From an uncultured Pelagibacteraceae bacterium (GTDB lineage Bacteria; Pseudomonadota; Alphaproteobacteria; Pelagibacterales; Pelagibacteraceae): a stretch of DNA of 64,000 nucleotides. The notes under the pieces are model-generated. The model searched no databases and was not told where the DNA came from. It was given only the letters and a program-made list of their open reading frames with translations. The position numbers and the translations under genes are program-made. Below, piece by piece: positions 28,297 to 37,680 of the stretch (position 1 is its first letter; every line of letters begins with the position of its first letter). Location: assembly GCA_902615715.1 (NCBI GenBank), contig CACMQA010000001.1:62001-126000 (forward strand), written 5' to 3'.

Positions 28297-29204
28297 TAAA
28301 GGGCAACAACAGCAGCAGCCATGGAAGCAAGTCTTGCTTGAGTATCATCAGCTCTACTTGTTATGACAACAGGAACTTTTCCACCAACTACTACGCCAGC
28401 TGCGCAAGCCCCCATAAAAAAAATCATCATTTTTACTAAGGCATTTCCAGTTTCTACGTTTGGAACTAACAGAATATCAGTTTTACCAGCAACCGCATTT
28501 TTAATTCCTTTAATTTGAGCAGCTTTTTCAGAAACTGAATTATCGAATGCCATTGGCCCAAATACTTCTGCATTCAAACCTTCCTCTTTTGCTCTTCTGG
28601 TAAGCTCACTTGCCTCTTGGGAGCTTGGTACACTATCTAAAACTTCCTCAGTGGCTGATAGCACTGATACTTTAGGTTTTCCAATTCCTATCCTATTCGC
28701 AAAATCAATCGAATTTTTTAATATATGCATTTTTGTTTCTAATTTTGGCAATACATTTAATGCCCCATCAGTAATGATAAATGGTTTATCATTTTTTTCT
28801 AAAGTCATATGCCAAATATGACTTAGTCTTTTCTTTCCAATTAAATTTAAATCTCTTTTCAAAACTGCTTTCATAAGTACATCGGTATGAATATGTCCTT
28901 TAACAATTATTTTTACATTACCTTCACTTGCAAGTTTTGCAGCAATTGGAGCAGTACTGTTTTCATCTGGTTCATTAATTATTTCATATTTAGAAATATC
29001 CCAGTTTAATTGCTTAGCATTCTCCTCAATAATTGATTTGTCTCCTATAAAAACTGGTAGTATTAAATTTGCATCTACAGCTTGTTTTGCTGACTCAATT
29101 GAAACTGGCTTTACAGCGTTTACTATTACGGCTTTTGCTGGTCCTTTTGTTTTAGCTATTTTAAGCAAACTTTCTGGGCAAATAATTTCTTTTTTACTAA
29201 GCAT
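28296..29204 (-). CDS. Phosphate acetyl/butyryltransferase family protein
   Basis: PTA_PTB-like C-terminus (GADDTQARLASMAAA), VVGGKVPVVITSRADD; acetyl-phosphate is the Xsc product. Confidence 0.85.
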   Translation of the reverse strand: MLSKKEIICPESLLKIAKTKGPAKAVIVNAVKPVSIESAKQAVDANLILPVFIGDKSIIEENAKQLNWDISKYEIINEPDENSTAPIAAKLASEGNVKIIVKGHIHTDVLMKAVLKRDLNLIGKKRLSHIWHMTLEKNDKPFIITDGALNVLPKLETKMHILKNSIDFANRIGIGKPKVSVLSATEEVLDSVPSSQEASELTRRAKEEGLNAEVFGPMAFDNSVSEKAAQIKGIKNAVAGKTDILLVPNVETGNALVKMMIFFMGACAAGVVVGGKVPVVITSRADDTQARLASMAAAVVAL

Positions 29205-30201
29205 TTAATTCTTCCATTTCTTTTAAAATTTTTGGTGGAATAGATATATCTTTATTTAAATTCTTTTTATACGTCTTATTTTTTCTTTCACCTGGATATA
29301 AAATATTTGTAAACCCTTTCGCTTTTGGAAGTTTTTTGACAAGCTTTATATTTTTCTGCATTTCTGTAACAAACTTATTTCCGATAAAAATTTTAGGATT
29401 AATAGTAATAAATAAATGACCCATATTTTGGGGTCCTGAAAAATCATCAAAAGGATCTTTTGTTTTTCCTCCATGACTACTGCCTGTGAAAACACCACTT
29501 AGAATATCAACCATCCAAGATAACCCAGAACCTTTAAAACCTGCAATGGGTAATTGAGTACCCGAAAGAGCCTCTTTAGCGTTGGTAGTAATTTTACCTT
29601 TTTTGTTAAGAGCAACACCATATGGAATTTTCAAACCTAACTTTTCAGCTCTTCTTATAGTTCCCCTGTTTATTATTGACGTTGATGCATCATAAATGAA
29701 AGGAACTCTTCCTGTCGGCGCACCAAAACAAATAGGGTTTGTTCCAAATAAAGATTTCTTTGCACCATGCGGGGCTAAAGCGGCTGGCGCATTAGTAAAA
29801 CAAAAAACTATTAATTTATTATTGACTGCTTGCTCTGCATAAAAACTTGAAAGTCCGTAATGTCCGCTTTTTTTTATAGCCACTAAACCTATTCCAGTTT
29901 TTTTTGCATTTTTAATTGCTTGTTTAATGCCAATATCAGCACTTACATAACCAATGCTGTTATCTGCGTTGATATAAGAAACTGAAGAACTTATTTTCTT
30001 TATTTTAATTTTAGGTTTAGGATTAATTACCTTTGCTTTTATTCTATCGCAATACATTTTTAGTCTAGCCAAACCATGACCTCTTGCTTCCAATATTTCT
30101 GCTTTAATTAAATAGTTAGAACAAATTTCTGCGTGTTTTTTTGAAAGTTTATGTTTTAAAAATATTTGTTTAAGTTTTGATTTTAAAAGACTTTTTTTCA
30201 C
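29197..30201 (-). CDS. Ldh2/malate-L-lactate dehydrogenase family (ComC-like sulfolactate dehydrogenase candidate)
   Basis: SGHYGLSSFYAEQAV, GTNPICFGAP, GFKGSGLSWMVDILSGVF motifs. Confidence 0.85.
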   Translation of the reverse strand: MKKSLLKSKLKQIFLKHKLSKKHAEICSNYLIKAEILEARGHGLARLKMYCDRIKAKVINPKPKIKIKKISSSVSYINADNSIGYVSADIGIKQAIKNAKKTGIGLVAIKKSGHYGLSSFYAEQAVNNKLIVFCFTNAPAALAPHGAKKSLFGTNPICFGAPTGRVPFIYDASTSIINRGTIRRAEKLGLKIPYGVALNKKGKITTNAKEALSGTQLPIAGFKGSGLSWMVDILSGVFTGSSHGGKTKDPFDDFSGPQNMGHLFITINPKIFIGNKFVTEMQKNIKLVKKLPKAKGFTNILYPGERKNKTYKKNLNKDISIPPKILKEMEELNA

Positions 30202-30632
30202 TTAAATTTTTTATTTCCTTTAGCTTCCCAAAAATTTGTTCTCTGCTCTGGGTTCTCAACTAGACTTTTACACATCATTCCATACTGTTTAGCAAGAGAA
30301 GTAAAATCTTTTTTAGCTAATTCTACAAATTTTTTAACTTTATCTTTTGTCATTTGAGACATTACTTCTGGATTTAATCCCATTATTTCCCCAAGATCAT
30401 AGTTATATTTTAAAGATACATCCGCACTGTTTTCTAAGCTATCGATAATATTTTTATCTTTTCCCGCATCTTTAAAACTTTGCGCAGCAACTTTGTAAAA
30501 ACTATAACAATTAACGTAATCTCTTTGAATATTTTCCATAACGAACTTTGCGACTTTTTTTTCTTTAGCATTTTCACTCGCACTTAAAGAGAAGGGAATT
30601 AAAGTTAAAATTATTAAAATTATTTTTTTCAT
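30198..30632 (-). CDS. Small exported hypothetical protein
   Basis: 144 aa with signal peptide. Confidence 0.6.
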   Translation of the reverse strand: MKKIILIILTLIPFSLSASENAKEKKVAKFVMENIQRDYVNCYSFYKVAAQSFKDAGKDKNIIDSLENSADVSLKYNYDLGEIMGLNPEVMSQMTKDKVKKFVELAKKDFTSLAKQYGMMCKSLVENPEQRTNFWEAKGNKKFK

Positions 30633-31321
30633 TTATATTTTTTCATAGAAGCTTCAGCTAAAATCAGATTTGGATCCATAAATGTTTTTGAAAGTTTAGC
30701 TTTCTTAAAAGACTTATATGCAAAAATTGCAATTGGCAACTCTGTACAGCCCAAAATGATTTTTTTACATTTCTTTTTAATTAGATAATTTACCGCAGGT
30801 TTAATAGCTCTTTCAGCCTCTTTGGTTTTACCCATTTTAACAAGCTTTATAGATTTATTAACGCTTCTTTGTTGCAATGTTGTATTCGGTGAAATTAATA
30901 AAAATTTTTTATTAAAGAAATGACTATATACACCAGTTTTTATTGTTGCTTCAGTTGCTAATAAGCCAATTTTAGAATTTCTTTTTAAATTTTTTTTTGC
31001 ATTCGAATATACAATTTCTGGCATGTTTAAAATTGGTATTTTTATTTTCTTTTTGAGATCTTTGTACCAATAGTGCGCGGTATTACATGGAATTGATATA
31101 AATTTACATTTGTTTTTCTGTAAAAACTTGCATCCCTCTATAAGACTTTTTAAAACTTTATTATACTTTTTAAGATTTTGCTTTCGATCTGGAATGTTTG
31201 ATTTATTGTATAAAACAAATAAAGGATATTTTTGATCTGCTTTTCCTCTATTTAATTTTGCAAGTTTAGAGCAAAAATCTAACCCTGCTTGTGTGCCCAT
31301 GCCACCAAGTATTCCAATCAT
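30629..31321 (-). CDS. Aspartate/glutamate racemase family protein
   Basis: IGILGGMGTQAGLDF, IPCNTAHYWY, KIILGCTELPIAI. Confidence 0.9.
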   Translation of the reverse strand: MIGILGGMGTQAGLDFCSKLAKLNRGKADQKYPLFVLYNKSNIPDRKQNLKKYNKVLKSLIEGCKFLQKNKCKFISIPCNTAHYWYKDLKKKIKIPILNMPEIVYSNAKKNLKRNSKIGLLATEATIKTGVYSHFFNKKFLLISPNTTLQQRSVNKSIKLVKMGKTKEAERAIKPAVNYLIKKKCKKIILGCTELPIAIFAYKSFKKAKLSKTFMDPNLILAEASMKKYK

Positions 31322-31336
31322 AAATTATTAAATGGA

Positions 31337-33244
31337 TTAACCTTTTCCTCTCCAAGGTATCGTTTTGTCTATTATCTTTCTAATTGTGATATCAAAAATT
31401 AATCCCAACATTCCCATAATAAATATCGTTATCCATATTACTTCATATTGAAAATATTTTTTCGCGACATTTTCTACGAAACCAACACCTGTAGTTCCTG
31501 CTAAAAATTCTGCCGCAACTAATGTTCCCCAACACATTCCTGTTGCAACTCTTATTCCCGTTAATATTTCTGGTAAGGAATTAGGAAAAATAACGTGTCT
31601 TAATATTTGCCATTTGGATGCTCCAAGAGAATGCGCCGCATGAATTTTTGATAATTGAGTTCCTGATGCACCAGCTCTAGCTGAAATTATCATAATTGAT
31701 AATGACACCATAAATAATAAAAATACTTTTCCAAGATTGTCTATTCCAAGTACTGAAATCACTAATGGCGCCCATGCCAATGGCGGAACAGGTCTGTATA
31801 ATTCAATCAAAGGATCAAAAAATCCTTTAGCAAATCTGTTTAATCCCATGAATAATCCCAATGGAACTCCAACTATAATTCCCGCAACTAATCCAAGGAA
31901 CACTCTTAAAAATGAGTCCCATATGTGACCAGTAGGAATTGGAATTTTGAATAAGTTAAAGTCTCCGGTAACAAAACTTAAAACTTTACTTTTGAAATTT
32001 GGTTTAACTTCACCTTGTTCATTATGAACCGGGTACTCTCCAGGTAAAATATCTGCAAACCAATCAGGAATTAAAAAACCTATGATCTTACTAACATCCA
32101 TCATCTCATACCAAATTAATGGAATTTGTTTGTAGCCGACATTTGGGTTTAACATTAACGTTAATTTATTAAGAGTATCTGATGGTTTTGGAAGCCATCT
32201 GCCTGAGCCTTGTTCAGAACAACTTGGGCCACTTGAAATGATCGTACCTGATGGAAACAAAAGAAGATCTACCCATCTTAGACTGCCTTGTTCTTTTTTT
32301 TGTACGTTATCAAAATTGATGATTGATGCCTGCATGTCATTTAGAGTATTAGGTGGAAATATACTTGCGTATTCAATTCTACGTGCAATCTTGAGAATAT
32401 CTTTCGCTAACGAAGAGGAAATTTCCTCAGAGTCGCTTAAACTGTTTCTATAATCTTTTATTTCTTTTTTTAGTTTTTCTAAGGCTGAAGCATATTGTTC
32501 ATTATGATTTTTAAGTTCAAAGAATTCATCACTTATCAAATTTAATTCTGTGGCTGCTGCCTGGAATTTTAAACCTCGCTTTGTTTTTGGAATAAAGGGA
32601 ATTTCGATTGTATTTTCAATTGAGGTACTTGATGCTTTCCAAGAACCTTCTTCCTTAGCAGCTTCAATTCTTTCTAATTCTTGTTCAGCACTCTCACTGG
32701 GATAATCACTTCTTTTAAAATTCTCAGTTAGATTTACGATTTTTTCATTAATTAATTTAATTTGCTGTCTAGTATCATTACTTAAAAGTTGTTCATTTGT
32801 AAGCAATGGTATTGTATTTTTAGTTTGAGAAATAAAGTTTAGTAACTTACTTTTATCTTGATTTTTGATACCTGATTTTTCTATTTCAATAGTAATTTTG
32901 TTTAAATTTTCTGACTCTGTTTCTATTACCGATGTACTCTTAAGCTGACGTTCATCTATTGGAAATAGATACTTAAGTGAGAGAAGAGACTCGTTAACTT
33001 TTCCAACTTGGCAAAGTTCATTAGCTGACTTTGGAAAAAAAGACTTAGCTATATCCCATGAATAATAGAGCCAAACTAATAAAAGAAAACTACTTCCTAC
33101 AATTACCCAATGGATACCTCCTTGTGCTCTTTCAGGATTTCCAAAAACAGCATCGACTTTTTCAGTTCTAATTAATTTCCTGCCGTATAAAACACATCCA
33201 ACAATGGCGAAAAAAAATAAAAATGTTAGAAAACCTGTTATCAT
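31337..33244 (-). CDS. tauC: ABC transporter permease (taurine/nitrate/sulfonate type) with large N-terminal extension
   Basis: C-terminal BPD_transp_1 with EAA-like HAAHSLGASKWQILRHVIFPNSLPEI; ~400 aa unusual N-term. Confidence 0.85.
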   Translation of the reverse strand: MITGFLTFLFFFAIVGCVLYGRKLIRTEKVDAVFGNPERAQGGIHWVIVGSSFLLLVWLYYSWDIAKSFFPKSANELCQVGKVNESLLSLKYLFPIDERQLKSTSVIETESENLNKITIEIEKSGIKNQDKSKLLNFISQTKNTIPLLTNEQLLSNDTRQQIKLINEKIVNLTENFKRSDYPSESAEQELERIEAAKEEGSWKASSTSIENTIEIPFIPKTKRGLKFQAAATELNLISDEFFELKNHNEQYASALEKLKKEIKDYRNSLSDSEEISSSLAKDILKIARRIEYASIFPPNTLNDMQASIINFDNVQKKEQGSLRWVDLLLFPSGTIISSGPSCSEQGSGRWLPKPSDTLNKLTLMLNPNVGYKQIPLIWYEMMDVSKIIGFLIPDWFADILPGEYPVHNEQGEVKPNFKSKVLSFVTGDFNLFKIPIPTGHIWDSFLRVFLGLVAGIIVGVPLGLFMGLNRFAKGFFDPLIELYRPVPPLAWAPLVISVLGIDNLGKVFLLFMVSLSIMIISARAGASGTQLSKIHAAHSLGASKWQILRHVIFPNSLPEILTGIRVATGMCWGTLVAAEFLAGTTGVGFVENVAKKYFQYEVIWITIFIMGMLGLIFDITIRKIIDKTIPWRGKG

Positions 33245-34042
33245 TTAAACTTCTTTTCCCATTATTTCTTCTTCCATGTCCCATATCATTGAGAGAATTT
33301 CTTCTCTTTTAGAGACAAACTCTTTATTGTTTTTAATATCTCTCAAGTCTTCTTTAAGACCCATTGATGCAAAAGGTAAATTATATTCTTTGTGTATTCT
33401 GCCTGGTCTTGGTGCCATAACATAAACTTTTTCACCAAGTAACAACGCTTCCTCCACAGAGTGTGTAATAAGAATAATTGTTTTTCCAGTTTCTTTCCAA
33501 ATTTTAAGAACTAAAGATTGCATTTTTTCTCTTGTTAAAGCATCTAAAGCTCCTAAAGGTTCGTCCATCAATATTAATTCTGGATCATTAATTAAACATC
33601 TTGCTAAAGCCACTCTTTGTTGCATTCCTCCTGACAATTGATAAGTGGGAGTGTTACCAAAACCTTTTAATCCAACTATATCTAACCATTCATCAACTTT
33701 TTTTTGAGTTTGAGCGGCATCTTCTTCCTTCATTCTCAAACCAAAATTTACATTCTCAGCAACAGTCAGCCATTCGAACAAAGCTCCTTGTTGGAAAACC
33801 ATTCCTCTATCAACACCTGGTCCATTAATTTCTTTATTATTAAGAGTGATCTTTCCTGAAGTTGGTCTAATAAATCCTGCTGTAATATTTAATAACGTTG
33901 TTTTTCCGCAACCTGAAGGCCCAAGCACAGTAAGCAGCTCTCCTTTTTTAATTGTAAAATTTAAATCTTTAAGAGCATGAACAGTTTCTCCCTTAGGAGT
34001 TTTAAATATCATATTTAAATTTTGAGAAATTAGATTGCTCAT
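33245..34042 (-). CDS. tauB: ABC transporter ATP-binding protein (taurine/sulfonate type)
   Basis: GPSGCGKTTLLN Walker A, LSGGMQQRVALAR signature, LILMDEPLGALD Walker B. Confidence 0.92.
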   Translation of the reverse strand: MSNLISQNLNMIFKTPKGETVHALKDLNFTIKKGELLTVLGPSGCGKTTLLNITAGFIRPTSGKITLNNKEINGPGVDRGMVFQQGALFEWLTVAENVNFGLRMKEEDAAQTQKKVDEWLDIVGLKGFGNTPTYQLSGGMQQRVALARCLINDPELILMDEPLGALDALTREKMQSLVLKIWKETGKTIILITHSVEEALLLGEKVYVMAPRPGRIHKEYNLPFASMGLKEDLRDIKNNKEFVSKREEILSMIWDMEEEIMGKEV

Positions 34043-34068
34043 AAAAGAACTATATTAGATATTTTGAT

Positions 34069-34105
34069 AAAAAAATAGGCACCAATAATGTTCATTGGTG
34101 CCTAT
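34069..34105 (-). terminator. Stem-loop plus T-run between tauA-like and tauB-like genes
   Basis: Perfect 12-bp stem ATAGGCACCAAT/ATTGGTGCCTAT with 7-nt loop; A-run on + strand gives T-run downstream on - strand. Confidence 0.85.
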
Positions 34106-34122
34106 AATTTTTCTTTCAAGAA

Positions 34123-35061
34123 CTACGGTAAAAACTTAGTAGTTACTGTACCTCTTGGAGTGTCAAAACCTTTTAAAAATTTAGCAAGGTTTCCACTCTT
34201 CATAGATTTTTTTGTTTCTTTTGGCGTTAAGAATTTGAAGCCACTTAAAGTGTCTTTCATGTCAGCAACTTTCATTTCTGACTCTTTAGACATAGCTTTC
34301 ATATCACTTCCACCTTTTCTGTATCTCTCATTAGCTTCATGAGTTAATTCTACGAAAGATTTCAACATACCTGGATTTTCTTTCATAAATTTATTTGTTA
34401 CAGAAACGATATCTATTCCCATGATACCTCCAGCACGAGCTTCATCAACTGTAAGAAGTCTTGTTCCAACAGATGTAGCAGATTTAATAGAGTTACCTCC
34501 AAATAAACATGCCATTACAACATCGCCACTAACCAATGCAGCAGCACCTTCTTCAGGATCCATTGCAATTATTTCCATTTTTTTTCTATCAGCACCAACA
34601 ATTTTCATACTTTCTGTGAAAACGTATTCAGCCATAGTTCCTAGAGGAACTGCAACTTTCTTACCTTCGAGTTCAGAAGCATTAGCTTTTGTAATTCCAG
34701 ATTTTTTAGAAGTAACACATGTTGTTCCTCCCATTCCGTATTCCATTGCAACGTCTACTAAACTAATAGGTGCTTTTGCCTTAACAGCATTGATGTAAGG
34801 CATTAAACCTTGTGAGTAAGATATATCGATATCTCCTGCTAACATAGCATCAGTCATTGCTACGCCGTTTGTGAAATTAGTCCACTTAACCGGTACACCA
34901 AGTGCTTTTGAATATGCTTTTTTATTCATGTCCTCAAGATTTGGAGATGGCCATTCCAAAAAGTACGCAACTCTTACTTCTTTCGCAGCTGAGTTAGCTA
35001 CTGTAGCAGTTAGAGTAAACGCAAATAAAATCCCAAGAACTGTACTTATTATTTTTTTCAT
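34123..35061 (-). CDS. tauA: ABC transporter substrate-binding protein (taurine type)
   Basis: Signal peptide; KEVRVAYFLEWPSPN, DISYSQGLMPYINAV, KVAVPLGTMAEYVF. Confidence 0.85.
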   Translation of the reverse strand: MKKIISTVLGILFAFTLTATVANSAAKEVRVAYFLEWPSPNLEDMNKKAYSKALGVPVKWTNFTNGVAMTDAMLAGDIDISYSQGLMPYINAVKAKAPISLVDVAMEYGMGGTTCVTSKKSGITKANASELEGKKVAVPLGTMAEYVFTESMKIVGADRKKMEIIAMDPEEGAAALVSGDVVMACLFGGNSIKSATSVGTRLLTVDEARAGGIMGIDIVSVTNKFMKENPGMLKSFVELTHEANERYRKGGSDMKAMSKESEMKVADMKDTLSGFKFLTPKETKKSMKSGNLAKFLKGFDTPRGTVTTKFLP

Positions 35062-35216
35062 AGTTCTCCCATATGGTTTGTTTAATACTCAGATTTAAAA
35101 TTAAATTGATTAAGAAGTAAATAGTTGATTGGGTATGTAAGGCCATATTGATTTTACAACCAAAGATTGTATGTTATATTTCTTGTCAAACTATAACAAT
35201 AGTCTACAAGTTGATT

Positions 35217-36560
35217 ATGAGCACTTCGAACAGAACGAATATACCTAATTCTTTAAATGAGCACTGGATGCCATTTACAGACAATAAAACTTTCAAAAAA
35301 AATCCAAGATTAATTACAGATGCAAAAGGGGTTTACCTAACCAATCATCAAGGTAAAAAAATGATTGATGCAAGCTCTGGATTATTTTGTAACCCACTTG
35401 GTCATGGTAGAAAGGAAATTACCGAAGCTGTTTCAAAACAATTAGAAAAATTAGATTATTGCCAACCATTCAATCAAGGCTATGGAGGTTCATTTGAACT
35501 TGCAACTAGAATAGCAAAGAAAACTCCTGAAGGAATTAATAGAATATTTTATACAATTTGTGGATCTACTGCAGTAGAGACAGCAATTAAAATAGCAATC
35601 GCATATCACAGAGCAAAAGGTGACTCAAAAAGATTTAGATTTGTTGGTCGTGAAAGAGGTTATCACGGTATGAATATTGGAGCGACGACTGTAGGAGGAA
35701 TGATAAATAATGTAAAAACTTTTGCAAGCATTTTAATGCCTGGAGTTCAACATATGAGGCACACTCATTTACCTGAACATAAATTTGTGAAAGGCCAGCC
35801 AGACACGGGTGTTGAAATGGCTGAAGATCTCGAAAGAATAGCTATGAATTTTGGTGGAGAAAATATTGCAGCTTGCATAGTTGAGCCTATTGCAGGATCA
35901 ACAGGTACTTTGGTTCCACCAAAAGGTTATTTAAAAAGAATAAGAGAAATTTGTAATAAACACGGAATTTTATTAATTTTTGATGAAGTTATAACTGGCT
36001 GGGGTAGAACGGGCTCTGCCTTTGCGTCACAAGAATTTGGAGTTACACCTGATATGATTACAATGGCTAAAGCAACAACAAACGGAGTTATTCCAATGGG
36101 AGTGGTTGCAGTTAAAGAAGAAATGTATGATGCTGTATTAGACTCTTCTAAAAATCCAGAAGGCACACCCGAATTATTTCATGGATATACCTATTCAGGA
36201 ATCCCCGCAGCTGTTGCAGCAGGATTAGCAGTTCAAGATATTTTTGATAAAGAAGATATTTTTAATAGAGCAAAAGAAATGTCACCATACTTTCAAGATG
36301 GGTTGCACACATTAAAGGATTTAAAAGAAGTTGTGAGTATAAGAGGTTATGGAATGATGGGTGGAATTGAAATGAAAATGAAAGATAAACCAGGAAAGTC
36401 TGGTTTTCAAACTTTTAAACATTGTTATGATGCTGGTGTTAATTTTAAAAATACTGGAGATACTTTAATTATCGCTCCACAATTCATTTGTGAAAAAAAA
36501 CACATCGATGAAATAATTGATAAATTAAGAACAGGTATTTCTAACTACTCAAAGTCATAA
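35217..36560 (+). CDS. tpa: Class III aminotransferase, probable taurine--pyruvate aminotransferase; corrected start
   Basis: EHWMPFTDNKTFKKNPRLI, LLIFDEVITGWGRTGS; adjacent alanine dehydrogenase. Confidence 0.85.
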   Translation: MSTSNRTNIPNSLNEHWMPFTDNKTFKKNPRLITDAKGVYLTNHQGKKMIDASSGLFCNPLGHGRKEITEAVSKQLEKLDYCQPFNQGYGGSFELATRIAKKTPEGINRIFYTICGSTAVETAIKIAIAYHRAKGDSKRFRFVGRERGYHGMNIGATTVGGMINNVKTFASILMPGVQHMRHTHLPEHKFVKGQPDTGVEMAEDLERIAMNFGGENIAACIVEPIAGSTGTLVPPKGYLKRIREICNKHGILLIFDEVITGWGRTGSAFASQEFGVTPDMITMAKATTNGVIPMGVVAVKEEMYDAVLDSSKNPEGTPELFHGYTYSGIPAAVAAGLAVQDIFDKEDIFNRAKEMSPYFQDGLHTLKDLKEVVSIRGYGMMGGIEMKMKDKPGKSGFQTFKHCYDAGVNFKNTGDTLIIAPQFICEKKHIDEIIDKLRTGISNYSKS

Positions 36561-37679
36561 ATGATAATTGGAGTTCCAAAGGAGATTAAGCTTCAAGAGC
36601 ATAGAATCGGTTTAACGCCTGATAGCGTAAAAGCTCTAATTGAAAGAGGGCATGAGGTACTAGTTGAAAACAACGGTGGATTTGAAGCTGGCTTTACTAA
36701 CGAGGATTATTTAAAAGTAGGCTCAAAGATCGTTAAAACTCCTGAGGAAATTTTTAAAAAAGCAGAAATAATAGTTAAAGTTAAAGAACCTCAAATGAAT
36801 GAGGTTAAAATGATCAGAGAAGGTCAAATTATCTATACCTATCTTCATTTAGCAGCAGCAAAAGAATTGACCTTGGGCTTAATGAAATCAAAATCAATTT
36901 GTATAGCATACGAAACAGTAACAGATGATAACGGTAGATTACCCTTACTAGCTCCAATGAGTGCCGTAGCAGGAAGAATGTCTGTTCAAGCTGGAGCACA
37001 TGCTTTAGAAAAAAATCAAAAAGGAAGAGGTTTATTAATAGGGGGCGCTCCAGGTGTAGATCCAGCAAATGTTGTTATTCTTGGAGGAGGCGTAGTTGGA
37101 GAAAATGCAGCAATAATTGCTACAGGCATGAGAGGAAATGTTTATGTAGTTGACAAATCAAAAAAAAGATTAGAAGAGCTTCATAAACAATTTGGTGACA
37201 AAATTATCCCAACTGAAAGTGACAAAACAGATTTAAAAAAATTAATTTCTAAATGTGATCTATTAGTAGGAGGTGTATTAATTCCTGGAGCAGAGGCACC
37301 TAAATTAGTAACAAAAGAGATGATTAAATCTATGAAAAGAGGATCGGTAGTTGTTGATGTTGCGATTGATCAGGGAGGATGTGTAGAAACAAGTAAACCT
37401 ACAACTCATGCAAACCCAACATATTTAGTAGATGATGTTGTTCATTATTGTGTGGCTAATATGCCTGGAGGTGTACCAAGAACATCAACAATGGCACTTA
37501 ATAAAGCTACGTTACCATTACTGTTAAAATTAGCTGATCAGGGTTATAAAAAAACTCTTACAGAAAATAAAAACTTTTTAGCTGGCCTAAATGTTTACAG
37601 AGGAAACATTACTTTTAAAGGTGTGTCTGATGCATTTAATTTAAAATACACACCTGCATCAGAATTATTAAAAAATTAG
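36561..37679 (+). CDS. ald: Alanine dehydrogenase
   Basis: MIIGVPKEIKLQEHRIGLTP, HLAAAKELT, MPGGVPRTSTMALNKATLP. Confidence 0.97.
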   Translation: MIIGVPKEIKLQEHRIGLTPDSVKALIERGHEVLVENNGGFEAGFTNEDYLKVGSKIVKTPEEIFKKAEIIVKVKEPQMNEVKMIREGQIIYTYLHLAAAKELTLGLMKSKSICIAYETVTDDNGRLPLLAPMSAVAGRMSVQAGAHALEKNQKGRGLLIGGAPGVDPANVVILGGGVVGENAAIIATGMRGNVYVVDKSKKRLEELHKQFGDKIIPTESDKTDLKKLISKCDLLVGGVLIPGAEAPKLVTKEMIKSMKRGSVVVDVAIDQGGCVETSKPTTHANPTYLVDDVVHYCVANMPGGVPRTSTMALNKATLPLLLKLADQGYKKTLTENKNFLAGLNVYRGNITFKGVSDAFNLKYTPASELLKN

Positions 37680-37680
37680 A

